A DNA stretch of 64,000 nucleotides from Neisseria chenwenguii (GTDB lineage Bacteria; Pseudomonadota; Gammaproteobacteria; Burkholderiales; Neisseriaceae), in contig NZ_CP022278.1 in the NCBI RefSeq assembly GCF_002216145.1, positions 1,736,001 through 1,800,000 of the forward strand, written 5' to 3'. The position numbers and the translations under genes were made by a program. Numbering within the stretch: position 1 is the stretch's first letter; every line of letters begins with the position of its first letter. Below the pieces are notes generated by a model. That model worked only from the letters and a program-made list of their open reading frames with translations. It was not told where the DNA came from and did no database searches. Positions 45,364 through 55,106 of this stretch are shown here, piece after piece.

Positions 45364-45523
45364 TATAGTGGATTAAAATAAGAAAGATACAAGGCGGCAA
45401 GGCGCAGACAGTACGGGTAGTACGGGACAGATGAACTTGGCGGCGCTTCAGCGCCTTAGTGAATCGTCCTCTTTGAACTCAGCCGCAGCCAACGCTGTAG
45501 CTTTTTTATTTTAATCCACTATA
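45364..45523. mobile_element. Correia repeat enclosed element (CREE), 160 bp
   Basis: This element is bounded by TATAGTGGATTAAAATAA and its inverse, giving 27-bp terminal inverted repeats with two mismatches. TA at each tip fits the usual target duplication. The interior has the Correia signature ACAAGGCGGCAAGGCGCAG and ACAGTACGGGTAGTACGG. Such non-autonomous elements can bring promoters and be cleaved by RNase III in transcripts. It sits between ubiD and a small lipoprotein gene. Confidence 0.92.
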
Positions 45524-45600
45524 TTTTCTATTTTTAAAAAGGCATCGGCTTATAGGCAGTTTTACCGTTTTTCCCGCCTGAAGCAGGACACTGAAAACAA

Positions 45601-45636
45601 AATGCCGTCTGAAAACCATATTTCTCAGACGGCATT
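45601..45636 (-). terminator. Uptake-sequence terminator after the 107-residue lipoprotein gene
   Basis: AAATGCCGTCTGA and TCAGACGGCATTT are inverted across about 11 bases, 31 bases past the stop of the lipoprotein gene. Confidence 0.6.
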
Positions 45637-45666
45637 TGCGTATCTGCATCCGAACCGGATACGGAA

Positions 45667-45990
45667 TCAGAATGTGTGTTTGATATTGCTGATTGTGCCG
45701 ACAACACCGTTGAGCAGCAGTAAACCGCCGCCGACCGTACCCATCGTGCTGCGGATACCGTCTTGTTTATTGTTGCGTTTTTCACGTTCCAAAGCCAACT
45801 CTTCAGAGACATTGGTACGCTGGCGGCGGTGTTGTTCCAACTCGGCGCGGCTCAACTGGGCTTCGGGACGGTTGCGGCCGGCTTTGATGGCGGCGGAGTC
45901 GTCGCCGATGGCCAGATTGCCGACGGAATTCGGGGAAGTGCAGGCCGCCAGAGCGCTGCTCAACAGCAATACGGACAGGATTTTTTTCAT
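45667..45990 (-). CDS. Small lipoprotein, unknown function (107 residues)
   Basis: A signal peptide ends ALAACTS with a lipobox. The middle is charged and helical, rich in Arg, Glu and Gln (about 45-75), and the C-terminus is a hydrophobic, glycine-rich segment (GTVGGGLLLLNGVVGTI) that could insert in a membrane. It lies 31 bases after a second small lipoprotein gene on the same strand; the two are probably one transcript. I do not recognise the family. Confidence 0.78.
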   Translation of the reverse strand: MKKILSVLLLSSALAACTSPNSVGNLAIGDDSAAIKAGRNRPEAQLSRAELEQHRRQRTNVSEELALEREKRNNKQDGIRSTMGTVGGGLLLLNGVVGTISNIKHTF

Positions 45991-46021
45991 GGTTGAAGTT
46001 TCCTAAACAGGGGATTCGGTA

Positions 46022-46264
46022 TTAATGGAGAATGTAAACTTTTCGGTTGCCGTAGGCACGGTTGATGGCATCGGCTTCATTCATCATTTCTTCGCGTCGT
46101 TCGCGGCGTCGTTCGGCACGCTCGGCACGTTCGGCATCTTGGACGGCCATTGAATTGGCACGCATTTCTGCCGGCGACTGGTCGCTGACGAAACGTTGGT
46201 CGGCATAGGTGCAGGCGCTCAGTAATACGACGGCGGTCAGAACAGATGCTGCGGTTTTTATCAT
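46022..46264 (-). CDS. Small lipoprotein, unknown function (80 residues)
   Basis: A signal peptide ends LLSACTY with a lipobox. The mature part is short and dominated by Ala/Glu/Arg repeats (AERAERAERRRERREEMM), a likely single charged helix. It has GGGAGTTACTTC before the ATG at 46264. It is upstream of the 107-residue lipoprotein and shares its general design of a lipid anchor plus basic helix, suggesting joint action in the envelope. Confidence 0.75.
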   Translation of the reverse strand: MIKTAASVLTAVVLLSACTYADQRFVSDQSPAEMRANSMAVQDAERAERAERRRERREEMMNEADAINRAYGNRKVYILH

Positions 46265-46449
46265 TGAAGTAACTCCCGTTGGAGATTGGTCGGAAAGGGA
46301 GCCGATTTTACCGTTCGGCTATCATTCCGTCAACATAAGATGCCTGCTGTTTTTAAACCAATACCCTGTTTCTAAATTTATTTTTCCGTCTCCGGAGGTG
46401 GAAAGGCATATATTGGCTGTCGGGACGAGACATCCGCAATGAATCCGCA

Positions 46450-46986
46450 CTATTGAAACCGGCCGCGTTTGACCCTCATGCCGCTGCCCACCTGCGAGGC
46501 CAACCCGTGGTTGCGCAGCGCATGGGTCAGCGCAACCGCCAGCCCGTCGGCGGCATCGGCCTGCGGCGTACCCGACAGGCCCAACATCTGCACGACCATA
46601 TGCTGCACCTGCTCTTTCGCTGCCTTGCCCTGGCCGACCACCGCCTGTTTGACCTGCAATGCCGTGTATTCCGATACCGGCAGCCCGCCCATCACCAGCG
46701 CCGCCACCGCCGCGCCGCGCGCCTGCCCGAGCATCAGCGTGGAAGCAGGATTGACGTTGACAAACACCTGTTCTACCGCCGCCTGATGCGGCTGATAGAC
46801 GCGGATGATTTCGTCGATGTGTTTCACGATCACGGCGATGCGTTCCGCCAACGGCGCGTTGGGCACGGTTTTGATGCAGCCCGAAGCCACATAAAAATGC
46901 TCGCGCCCGCTCACATCAATCACGCCGAAACCCGTTACGCGGCTGCCGGGGTCGATACCTAAAATTCTGGCGGGGATTTTGTTCAT
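46450..46986 (-). CDS. ruvC: Holliday junction resolvase RuvC
   Basis: RuvC cuts Holliday junctions symmetrically after RuvAB branch migration. The acidic active site is visible as Asp12 (GIDPGS), Glu72 (VEQVF), Asp144 and Asp147 ([10 protein letters not shown]). It has 178 residues. ruvA and ruvB are not adjacent. A diverged uptake pair lies between it and rpoD. Confidence 0.96.
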   Translation of the reverse strand: MNKIPARILGIDPGSRVTGFGVIDVSGREHFYVASGCIKTVPNAPLAERIAVIVKHIDEIIRVYQPHQAAVEQVFVNVNPASTLMLGQARGAAVAALVMGGLPVSEYTALQVKQAVVGQGKAAKEQVQHMVVQMLGLSGTPQADAADGLAVALTHALRNHGLASQVGSGMRVKRGRFQ

Positions 46987-47084
46987 GCGCGGATTATAGC
47001 CGAATCAGGGCTCAGGCCGTCTGAAAAATAGGCATATCTTTTTTCAGACAGCCTGAGACACTCTGCCAAACCCGTTGCAACAAA

Positions 47085-47112
47085 AAACCGCAGATTTTCC
47101 AATCTGCGGTTT
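47085..47112 (-). terminator. Intrinsic terminator after rpoD
   Basis: AAACCGCAGATT and AATCTGCGGTTT form a perfect 12-bp stem with a four-base loop, seven bases past the rpoD stop, followed on the minus strand by TTTTG. Confidence 0.85.
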
Positions 47113-47118
47113 CGCTTG

Positions 47119-49074
47119 TTACTGCTTGTTGTCTTCGCTGTCCAAGAAGCTCTTCAGGCGGTCGCTGCGGGTGGGGTGGCGCAGTTTGCGCAGGGCTTTG
47201 GCTTCGATTTGGCGGATGCGTTCGCGGGTAACGTCAAACTGTTTGCCGACTTCTTCCAACGTGTGGTCGGTGTTCATGTCGATGCCGAAGCGCATACGCA
47301 AAACTTTTGCTTCGCGCGGGGTCAGGCTTTCGAGCACTTCTTTGGTCACTTCGTGCAGGCTGGAATACATCGCGGCATCGGCGGGAGCGACGTTGTTCGC
47401 GTCTTCGATGAAGTCGCCCAAGTGCGAATCGTCGTCGTCGCCGATGGGGGTTTCCATCGAAATCGGTTCTTTGGCGATTTTCATGATTTTGCGGATTTTG
47501 TCTTCCGGCATTTCCATCAGTTCGGCCAGTTTGGCGGAGTCGGGCTCTTCGCCGTTTTCTTGCAGGTATTGGCGCGAGATGCGGTTCATTTTGTTGATGG
47601 TTTCAATCATGTGCACCGGAATGCGGATGGTACGCGCTTGGTCGGCAATCGAGCGGGTAATGGCCTGACGAATCCACCAAGTGGCATAGGTCGAGAATTT
47701 GTAGCCGCGGCGGTATTCGAATTTGTCCACCGCTTTCATCAGACCGATGTTGCCTTCCTGAATCAAATCAAGGAACTGCAAGCCGCGGTTGGTGTATTTC
47801 TTAGCGATGGAAATTACCAGACGCAGGTTGGCCTGAATCATTTCCTGCTTGGCGGCAGCGGTTTCTTTTTCGCTGACGACCATGTTTTTGTTGATTTCTT
47901 TGAGTTCGTCGATGGAAATCTGGGTTTCTTTTTCCATGTCGGCCAACGCGGTTTGTTTTTCCAGAATGGCATGGCGGAAACGGTCGAGGGCGTCGCTCCA
48001 GACGCGGCCTTTGGCGATTTCTTCTTCGACCCAGCCCAAATCGGTCATGGACGGCAGGAAGTTTTGGATGAAATATTCGCGCTCCATGTGGACGCGCTCG
48101 AGGCAGATGTCGCGGATTTCGCGCTCGAGTTTGCGGATGCTTTCGACGCGGCTGCGCAGGCTGTTGCTGAGGCTTTCAATCTGGCGGGTGGCGAAGCGCA
48201 CTTCCAGAAGTTTGGCGGCGATGGCATCGCGGTGGCTCAGGTAGCTTTCGTGACGGCTGTTGTTTTTCTCCAGCGCGGCAATCATTTTGACGTAGTCGGT
48301 TTGGATTTGGGCAAAGTGATCCAGCACTTTCTGTTTCAACTCTTCCAGTTTTGCTGCGGACAGGGCTTCGCTGTCGCTGCTGCCGGAATCATCGTCGTCA
48401 TCGTCACCGTCATTATCGTCATCGTCGCTCTCATCGTTGCTGCTGTCGGCTTTTTCGGGTGCGCTGCTTTCCAAATGGCCCAAACCCAATTCGTTGAGTA
48501 AAACTTCATTGGGATCGATAATGGCTTCGACGACTTCGTCCACACGGATTTTGCCGTCGCGAACCTGACCGATCAAGGCGAGAATTTCGGCGACCGAACC
48601 GGGGCAGGCGGAAATGGCCTGAACCATGTTTTTCAGCGCATTTTCGATTTTTTTTGCGATGATGATTTCGTCTTCGCGGGTGAGCAGATCAACCTGACCC
48701 ATTTCGCGCATATACATCCGCACGGGGTCGGTGGTGCGGCCGAACTCGGAATCGGCGCTGGAAAGGGCGGCTTCGGCTTCTTCAACGGCGTCGTCGTCGG
48801 TCATGGCGGCGGCGTTGTCGCTGAGCAGGATGTCTTCTGCATCCGGCGCCTGTTCGGTCACTTGGATGCCCAAACCGGAAATCATACTGACGATGTTGTC
48901 GATCTGTTCGGCGTCCGACATGTCGTCGGGCAGGGCGTCGTTGATTTCGGCGTAGGTGATGTAGCCGCGCTCTTTGCCCATGATGATGAGTTGGCGCAGG
49001 CGGGCGCGCTGTTCCTCTACGGTCAGCGGACGGTTGTCGTCTTGATCCTGGTATTCGTCGTTTAGTTTGGACAT
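47119..49074 (-). CDS. rpoD: RNA polymerase primary sigma factor (sigma-70)
   Basis: This factor directs RNA polymerase to housekeeping promoters. Region 1.1 is at the N-terminus, region 1.2 includes [11 protein letters not shown], and an acidic insert ([13 protein letters not shown], about 225-240) belongs to the non-conserved region. Region 2 contains [22 protein letters not shown] and [14 protein letters not shown], which contact the -10 element. Region 4 ([20 protein letters not shown]) contacts the -35 element. It has 651 residues. It lies downstream of dnaG, as in the macromolecular synthesis operon, without rpsU in the window. Confidence 0.98.
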   Translation of the reverse strand: MSKLNDEYQDQDDNRPLTVEEQRARLRQLIIMGKERGYITYAEINDALPDDMSDAEQIDNIVSMISGLGIQVTEQAPDAEDILLSDNAAAMTDDDAVEEAEAALSSADSEFGRTTDPVRMYMREMGQVDLLTREDEIIIAKKIENALKNMVQAISACPGSVAEILALIGQVRDGKIRVDEVVEAIIDPNEVLLNELGLGHLESSAPEKADSSNDESDDDDNDGDDDDDDSGSSDSEALSAAKLEELKQKVLDHFAQIQTDYVKMIAALEKNNSRHESYLSHRDAIAAKLLEVRFATRQIESLSNSLRSRVESIRKLEREIRDICLERVHMEREYFIQNFLPSMTDLGWVEEEIAKGRVWSDALDRFRHAILEKQTALADMEKETQISIDELKEINKNMVVSEKETAAAKQEMIQANLRLVISIAKKYTNRGLQFLDLIQEGNIGLMKAVDKFEYRRGYKFSTYATWWIRQAITRSIADQARTIRIPVHMIETINKMNRISRQYLQENGEEPDSAKLAELMEMPEDKIRKIMKIAKEPISMETPIGDDDDSHLGDFIEDANNVAPADAAMYSSLHEVTKEVLESLTPREAKVLRMRFGIDMNTDHTLEEVGKQFDVTRERIRQIEAKALRKLRHPTRSDRLKSFLDSEDNKQ

Positions 49075-49187
49075 GGTTATCTCGTTGTTTACACTAAAAA
49101 ATGCCGAAGGTTTGTACTGCTAGGTACACCTGACAGGCGGGGCAGAGCTGTATCTGCATCTTTCGCGAAGCGGCTGAAACGGCTACT

Positions 49188-49244
49188 GCGTTGCTGCGCC
49201 TCGCCGTACTGTTTGTACTGTCTCCGGCTTGCGGCCTTGTATCC
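49188..49244. repeat. Correia-core remnant between dnaG and rpoD
   Basis: Read on the minus strand, ATACAAGGCCGCAAGCCGGAG and ACAGTACAAACAGTACGG match the interior of the Correia element at 45364-45523, but neither TATAGTGGATTAA terminal repeat is present. It is a decayed or core-only copy in the 305-base dnaG-rpoD gap, which otherwise holds uptake sequences (49280-49356) and no gene. Confidence 0.7.
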
Positions 49245-49379
49245 GTTCGCCGCTTCACGACAGGTTTTCACAGGCTCTGAGGCCGTCTGAAACTTTTTAT
49301 CGGTGTTCTGCGCGTCAAGACGTTTCGCAGCGGGAGACAGGGTTTTCAGACGGCCTTAGGGATTTTTAACACATTAATA

Positions 49380-51161
49380 TCAATGGGCTTTCGACATCAG
49401 TAAAGACACCAAAAGTTTTTTCTCGTAATCGTTCAAACCGCCGTTGGCGCTTTTCTGCTTCAGCGATTCGATTTGGCTGTTTTTCAATTTGTTTAACAGC
49501 TTTTTCATGCCGATTTTGAAATTTTCGCCGTCTTCTTCGCTGCCGTTTTCCAATTCGTCGGAATGTTGAAGCGTCGAAGCGAAGATTTTGTTGAGAACAG
49601 CTTCGTAAGGTGAGCCGCGCATGTGTTCCAAAATCTGTGCGCTGCTCGGCGCAGGTTGGTGGCTTTTGATGATTTCGGCGAGGTTGGCGAGACAGGCGAA
49701 GTCGCCGTCGAGCGCCAGATATTCGGGCAAATCTATATATGAAGCCCAAGCCGGATTTATCAAGAGGCTGCGGATTTGGCGTTGCACCAGCGTCAGCATC
49801 TGCGGCTGGCGGGCGGTTTCTTTCGGCAGTTTGTAGTTTTTCTGCTTCACATGGCGCTTGGGCGCTTCCTGCCCGAGCAGTTGGGCGAGGTTGTCGGGAT
49901 CGATGCCGACGAGTTCGCTCAATTTCTGTTTTAAGAGAAAACCCAGCGCGGGCGCGGTAATCTGCGCTAAAAGCGGCGAGGCGGTTTTGACCAGCTCGGC
50001 TTTGCCTTCCTGCGTATCGAGGTTGAGGCCGTCTGAAAGGTTTTCCCAGAAATATTCCGACAATGGTTTGCTTTGGTGGATGAGCGCGTCTTCAAACTGC
50101 GCTTTGCCGTATTCTCGGATGTAGCTGTCGGGGTCGTGTTCGGCGGGCAGGAAGAGGAAATGCAGCGATTTGTCGTCTTTCAACTGCGGCAGCGCGTTTT
50201 CCAGCGCGCGCCATGCGGCCTTGCGGCCGGCGGCGTCGCCGTCGAAACAGAAATAGACGCTGTCGGTCTGGCGCATCAGGATTTTGACGTGTTCCGCCGT
50301 GGTCGATGTGCCCAGCGAAGCGACGCCGTAGCCGATGCCGAACTGCGCCAGCGCGACCACGTCCATATAGCCTTCGACCACCAAAATCCGCCCCGCCTCT
50401 TTAATCGCAGCGCGGCCTTCGTAGAGGCCGTAGAGGTTTTTGCCTTTGTCAAACAACGGCGTATCGGGCGAGTTGAGGTATTTGGGTTTGGAATCGTCCA
50501 ATACTCGCCCGCCGAAGCCGATGACCTGCCCTTTGGTGTCGCGGATCGGAAACATAATCCGATGGCGGAAACGGTCGTAATGGCGGTTTTGCTCTTCGTT
50601 GTGGATGACCTGTCCGCTTTCCACCAGCGGGGTGGACGGGTAGGGCCGGAACACTTGCGACAGGGGCTGCCAGCCGTCGGGCGCGTAGCCCAAGCCGTAG
50701 TGGGCAATGATTTCCGCGTTGAGGCCGCGTTTGTCCAAATACTGTTGCGCTTCGGGCGAAGTTTTCAGACGGCCTTGATAGAAATCGGCGCACGCCTGCA
50801 TGGTTTCTTCCAGCGTCTGCTGTTTTTTCTTGCGCTCGGCGCGTTCCTGCGGATTGTCGTCGCGCCCGCGCGTTTTCGGTACGGTCATGCCGGCGCGGTC
50901 GGCGAGAAACTGCACGGCTTCGGTAAAACCCAAGCCCTGATATTCCATGATGAAGCCGATGGCCGAACCGTGTGCGCCGCAGCCGAAGCAGTGGTAAAAC
51001 TGCTTGGTCGGGCTGACGAAAAACGACGGCGATTTTTCTTTGTGAAACGGGCAGCAGGCCATGTAGTTCGCCCCGCCTTTTTTCAGCGGCACGCGCTCGT
51101 CGATAATATCGACAATATCGGTTTTGGCCAGCAGCTCGTCGATGAAGTCGGTTGGAATCAT
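49380..51161 (-). CDS. dnaG: DNA primase
   Basis: DnaG makes the RNA primers for replication. It has an N-terminal zinc finger (CCPFHKEKSPSF ... FHCFGCG type, near 40-64), a TOPRIM catalytic core (LVVEGYMDVVAL, with FDGDAAGRKA as the acidic metal site) and a C-terminal helicase-interacting domain. I begin at ATG 51161 (MIPTDFIDELL), which fits the family; the frame upstream crosses uptake sequences. It has 593 residues. Confidence 0.97.
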   Translation of the reverse strand: MIPTDFIDELLAKTDIVDIIDERVPLKKGGANYMACCPFHKEKSPSFFVSPTKQFYHCFGCGAHGSAIGFIMEYQGLGFTEAVQFLADRAGMTVPKTRGRDDNPQERAERKKKQQTLEETMQACADFYQGRLKTSPEAQQYLDKRGLNAEIIAHYGLGYAPDGWQPLSQVFRPYPSTPLVESGQVIHNEEQNRHYDRFRHRIMFPIRDTKGQVIGFGGRVLDDSKPKYLNSPDTPLFDKGKNLYGLYEGRAAIKEAGRILVVEGYMDVVALAQFGIGYGVASLGTSTTAEHVKILMRQTDSVYFCFDGDAAGRKAAWRALENALPQLKDDKSLHFLFLPAEHDPDSYIREYGKAQFEDALIHQSKPLSEYFWENLSDGLNLDTQEGKAELVKTASPLLAQITAPALGFLLKQKLSELVGIDPDNLAQLLGQEAPKRHVKQKNYKLPKETARQPQMLTLVQRQIRSLLINPAWASYIDLPEYLALDGDFACLANLAEIIKSHQPAPSSAQILEHMRGSPYEAVLNKIFASTLQHSDELENGSEEDGENFKIGMKKLLNKLKNSQIESLKQKSANGGLNDYEKKLLVSLLMSKAH

Positions 51162-51355
51162 GGTCTGGGTGGATGAGGCCGTCTGAAAAATCCGGCTGCG
51201 GGCAGACGGGTTTTCAGACGGCCTTCGGGGGTTTGGAAAACGGCGCTTTGCGCGCTTGGGCGCGTTCGGCAAAATTCAGACGGCCTCTTCAATCCGAAAG
51301 GCCGTCTGAAAATTATAGCATTTTTTCAGACGGCCCGGCATGGCGGCGTTCGCCG

Positions 51356-51670
51356 TCAGTGCGGCGTATAGGTGGGGCGGTTGTTGCGGGTGCGGGCGGA
51401 TTTCCAAGACATCAGGATGCCCCATATCTGCACGACAACCAGCTGCATCAATACCACGGCGAAAGCCGTGCAGGCGATGTCCCGCAGTGTCCAGCTTCCG
51501 ATCAGCGGACGGGTAAACAGGGCGAGGCGGTCGTTGGCAACCAGATAGGCGGTCAGCCCCCAAAGCCCCCAAATCAAGACGAACGCGATGAGGCTTTTGA
51601 TGACGCGTGTGGTCGGGCAGTGGTCGGCTTTGCGGATAATCATTTGTTTGCGTAATTCCGGGCAGTACAT
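51356..51670 (-). CDS. pgaD: PgaD-like subunit of poly-N-acetylglucosamine synthase
   Basis: This is a 104-residue protein with two membrane helices (about 25-45 and 66-88), placed 25 bases after pgaC. PgaD supports PgaC and, in E. coli, takes part in cyclic-di-GMP control of polymer synthesis. The family is poorly conserved, so the name rests on topology, size and position at the end of pgaABC. Confidence 0.82.
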   Translation of the reverse strand: MYCPELRKQMIIRKADHCPTTRVIKSLIAFVLIWGLWGLTAYLVANDRLALFTRPLIGSWTLRDIACTAFAVVLMQLVVVQIWGILMSWKSARTRNNRPTYTPH

Positions 51671-51695
51671 GGTTTTATTCTCCTTTTTGACGGGG

Positions 51696-52916
51696 TTATT
51701 GAATGCCGCGGTCGGGACTGATCCAAGTGGCTTTACGGGTTTTGTCGCGAAACAGGGCTTTGGGGAAGCCGATGACCAGCGTCAGACTGTTGAGCATCCA
51801 GAAAGCGTAGGGATACCAGATACAGGTAATGAAATAGCGGAACAGGTTGCGCTCGTAGCGGTTGTCGATAAAGAGGCTGACGGAAAGTTGGATCAGGAAG
51901 GCTATAAACGTGGCCAAGCCGCCGACTTTAAACAGCATCGGATTGATGCTGCCGTTGAACATATAGAAGAAAGTCAGAACGGTGGTGGCTAAGAGGGCGT
52001 ATGCCCACAATAGGGTAACGAAATATTCGGAATAAAGCGGCCAGAGGCGGATGTTTTTCGATTTCAGAATCTGCGGCGTGTATTTCAAAATGACTTCCGC
52101 ACCGCCCTGTGCCCAGCGCAGGCGCTGGCGGTAGAGGCCGCGGAACGTTTCGGGCATCAGCACCCAGCAGAGCGCGCGCGGTTCGTACACGATTTCATAG
52201 CCCGAGGTTTGGACTTTCCAACTGATGTCGATGTCGTCGGTAACCATGTTTTCGCTCCAGCCGCCGATTTTCCGCCAAATATCGCGACGAATGCTCATGA
52301 TGACCCCGGATACGGTAAACAGCGTTCCCGCCAGACTTTGCGAGCGCTTGATCAGGCCGATGATGGAGCTGAATTCGGCCACTTGGAGTTTGCCCAGAAT
52401 CGTACTGCGGTTGCGCACACGCGGGTTGCCGGTAACGGCGCCGACTTCGGGGCGCTGTTCCAGCGTATCGACGATGAACTCAAGCGCGTGGTAATCGAGT
52501 ACGGCATCACCGTCGATGCCGACCAGATATTTCCCCCGTGCGGCGCGTGCGCCGTTGTTCATCGCCGAAGCCTTGCCGCCGTTGGGCTGGTCGATGACGG
52601 TGATGCGGCCGGACTGTTTTTCCCATTTGCGCAACAGCTTGAGCGTATCGTCTTTGCTGCCGTCGTTGATGAAAATCAGCTCGTAGTTGGGGTAGGTAAG
52701 CTGCAAAAGATGGGGAATGGACGCATCAAGGTTGTCCGCTTCGTTGAAACAGGGAATCAGAATGCTGACCGGCGGCGCATTTTCCCGCGTAAATTCAGGT
52801 TTGATGTCGCGCTTTTCCCAAATCAGGAAATAAATCAGACCGGAAAGCGTCCAGTAAACCGACATGATTCCGGGGTAGAGCATGACAAAAGCGGAAAGAT
52901 ATTCGAACCAGTTCAT
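51696..52916 (-). CDS. pgaC: Poly-beta-1,6-N-acetylglucosamine synthase
   Basis: This is a family-2 glycosyltransferase that polymerises UDP-GlcNAc and pushes the chain across the inner membrane. N-terminal helix at about 10-32, catalytic domain with VSILIPCFNEADN, the DGD motif (GIDGDAVLD), DDIDISWK and the QRLRW motif (YRQRLRWAQGG), then C-terminal helices. It has 406 residues (E. coli 441). Confidence 0.95.
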   Translation of the reverse strand: MNWFEYLSAFVMLYPGIMSVYWTLSGLIYFLIWEKRDIKPEFTRENAPPVSILIPCFNEADNLDASIPHLLQLTYPNYELIFINDGSKDDTLKLLRKWEKQSGRITVIDQPNGGKASAMNNGARAARGKYLVGIDGDAVLDYHALEFIVDTLEQRPEVGAVTGNPRVRNRSTILGKLQVAEFSSIIGLIKRSQSLAGTLFTVSGVIMSIRRDIWRKIGGWSENMVTDDIDISWKVQTSGYEIVYEPRALCWVLMPETFRGLYRQRLRWAQGGAEVILKYTPQILKSKNIRLWPLYSEYFVTLLWAYALLATTVLTFFYMFNGSINPMLFKVGGLATFIAFLIQLSVSLFIDNRYERNLFRYFITCIWYPYAFWMLNSLTLVIGFPKALFRDKTRKATWISPDRGIQ

Positions 52917-53159
52917 TATTGCATTTGTTCGGGTTAGTGTTTCGGGCGGACAGGCCGTCTGAAACGGGGTTTAGCGGCGGCAGATTTTCAGACGGCCTGC
53001 GGCGGTTTTTTCGGGCTTGGAAGGTTGCGGGAGGAAAACTGGCAGCAGACCTTAGCTGTTTAGACGTGCAAGGAGCCGATTTCTGAAACATTCAATTGTT
53101 CAGACGGCATCCGGCGGGGTATTTTGCTGTCTGCCGCAACAGGCCGTCTGAAAAACGGT

Positions 53160-55034
53160 TTATTTCACGCCGAATACGGGTTTGACGGTTTTCCGCGCGG
53201 GTTGGTCGCTGACGAAATCGTCGCGGAAAGCGATGTTCTTAAAGCCTGCCTTGCGTATCTGCATGATGCGTTCGGACAATTCTTCGGCTCTGTAAAGCTG
53301 CTGCCCCGCAAGATTGCTGTTGGGCAGGCTGATGACGAATTTGTCGGACGGTATGCCGCTTTGTTTGGCGGCCTGCAACAGGCTGCCGAGCCAGGGTTTC
53401 GGCGTGGCGTAACCGGAGCCTTCAGCCAATGGTGCGGCGGTAACGGCGGTATGGGTGTAGTGCGCCGAAACTTTTGCGGGGTTTTGCGCCAGTGCCGTCG
53501 GTTTTTCAGACGGCATCAGCGCATCGGCGGAAATGCCGCGCACGGTTTTCATTTCGTTGCTGCCGTTGTAGCTGTATTTCAGCGCGGCGTTTTTCAACTC
53601 GTCGGAATACTTAATCAACGCGTCGGTTTTGGCGGCGTCATTGCCCTGATTGGCGGCTTCAAACTCGGTGATGAAACCGTCGTCGCCGAAGGCCAAGCCT
53701 TTGAAGCGGGCGTTAAACGCCAAGTCTTCGTAGATTTCGGCAACGGTTCGGCGGTTTTTTGCGTTGTAGGGCGAGAGGCGTTTGACGGCGCGGGCGGTCG
53801 GCTGTCCGGTGCGCGAGTCGGTCAGATATTCGTAACCGCTGCCGAGGTCGTAAGCCAGCATCGGCATCCAGGCGCGCACTTCGACGCCCGAGCGGGTGTT
53901 GAGCTGCCATGAAACCTGGCTGAACAGGTCGGCTTTCATTTTCAGATGGCGGTTGGGGAAATACGCGCCGTCGGCGGCACCGTCGCGGTTGTCGTCGGCA
54001 AAGGCTTGCAGGTAAACGACATTCGCGCCGAGGTTGTACATGCGGTTGACCAAAAGGTCGTATTTTTTGTTTTGCTTGACGGGGTCGGGGTCGTACAAAT
54101 CGTCAAGGCGGACATACACCGCGCGGTGGTGCGGCAGCTCAAACAGTTTGTTTTCAAAGTAGCTTTTTAACAGCCCCAAGCCGGTTTCCTGATCGGCGAG
54201 GAAGCGGCCGATGTGGCGTTGGTTGAGTTTGGAAGTATTGTGGTCCCAAAGGGTCATGTCGTCGCTGAGGCCGACTTCGCGGGCGATTTCGAGGGCAGTA
54301 CGGTTAAACTGCCCGTAAGGCCACACCAAAATAGTGGGCGCGACGCCGAGCCGTTTGGTCATGATATCGCGCGAGGTTTTCAGGTCGTTGCGGATGCGCG
54401 TGCGGTATTGTTCGGGCGTTTCGTAGCGGCCGTTTTTGTAGTTGCCGGGGAACATGGCGGCAAACTGCGAGCCGCCGGGATTGCCGACGATACCGTGGTG
54501 CAGGTCGTGGGTGTGTGAGGCAAACTCAATCAGGCCGCTTTTCTGCATTTCGCGCGCCTGTTCCCAAGTGATGAACGCGGAGCGCGGCAGGGTCATGTTG
54601 CCGTATTTGACCTGTCCGCCTTCGGGCACCTCCAACCATGAAGTCACCAGCGCATAAACGGCGGGGTAGTTGTAGGCTTTCAAGAGCGGATAGATGGTGG
54701 TGTAGAAGCTGGCGTAGCCGTCGTCAAAGTTCAATAACACGGGCTTGGCGGGCAGTTTGCTCCTGCCGGCGCGCGCATCTTTAACCTGTTTCCAGCTCAC
54801 GGGCGTATAGCCGTTGTCGCGCAGCCAGTTGAAATGGGCGATCAGGCGGTCGGTGGAGAGGGTTTGCGGATAGTATTTGGTACGGACCGTGGTGCTGACG
54901 CTGCTGTCGGCAGGTTTGGTCAAATCGATGACGTCGTGGTAGCAGATGGAACCGATTTGCGGTTCGGCGGTGCCGGCTGCCCAAGCAGCGGGGAAGGCAA
55001 GGGCGCAAAGCAGAGGGAGAAGGCGTTTGTTCAT
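53160..55034 (-). CDS. pgaB: Poly-N-acetylglucosamine N-deacetylase/glycoside hydrolase PgaB
   Basis: PgaB removes a share of acetyl groups from the polymer in the periplasm so that it can be exported. The deacetylase domain is N-terminal (CYHDVID and NFDDGYASFY for the catalytic aspartates and metal, SHTHDLHH for the metal histidines); the C-terminal half is the GH153-type hydrolase/binding domain. The protein has 624 residues (E. coli 672). The signal peptide (MNKRLLPLLCALAFPAAWAAG) has no lipobox, so unlike E. coli PgaB it may be soluble. An uptake sequence is encoded within it (MPSEKP). Confidence 0.94.
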   Translation of the reverse strand: MNKRLLPLLCALAFPAAWAAGTAEPQIGSICYHDVIDLTKPADSSVSTTVRTKYYPQTLSTDRLIAHFNWLRDNGYTPVSWKQVKDARAGRSKLPAKPVLLNFDDGYASFYTTIYPLLKAYNYPAVYALVTSWLEVPEGGQVKYGNMTLPRSAFITWEQAREMQKSGLIEFASHTHDLHHGIVGNPGGSQFAAMFPGNYKNGRYETPEQYRTRIRNDLKTSRDIMTKRLGVAPTILVWPYGQFNRTALEIAREVGLSDDMTLWDHNTSKLNQRHIGRFLADQETGLGLLKSYFENKLFELPHHRAVYVRLDDLYDPDPVKQNKKYDLLVNRMYNLGANVVYLQAFADDNRDGAADGAYFPNRHLKMKADLFSQVSWQLNTRSGVEVRAWMPMLAYDLGSGYEYLTDSRTGQPTARAVKRLSPYNAKNRRTVAEIYEDLAFNARFKGLAFGDDGFITEFEAANQGNDAAKTDALIKYSDELKNAALKYSYNGSNEMKTVRGISADALMPSEKPTALAQNPAKVSAHYTHTAVTAAPLAEGSGYATPKPWLGSLLQAAKQSGIPSDKFVISLPNSNLAGQQLYRAEELSERIMQIRKAGFKNIAFRDDFVSDQPARKTVKPVFGVK

Positions 55035-55106
55035 ATGCGGGGTCTTTGTTTTTCGGGTTTGGGATTTCAGACGGCCTTTAAACGGTATGAGGCCGTCTGA
55101 AAACGC

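Noticed and set aside
47116..48501. 461-codon open frame on the plus strand
   Set aside because: It is antisense to rpoD; rich in Phe, Val and Asp as expected for a complement shadow.
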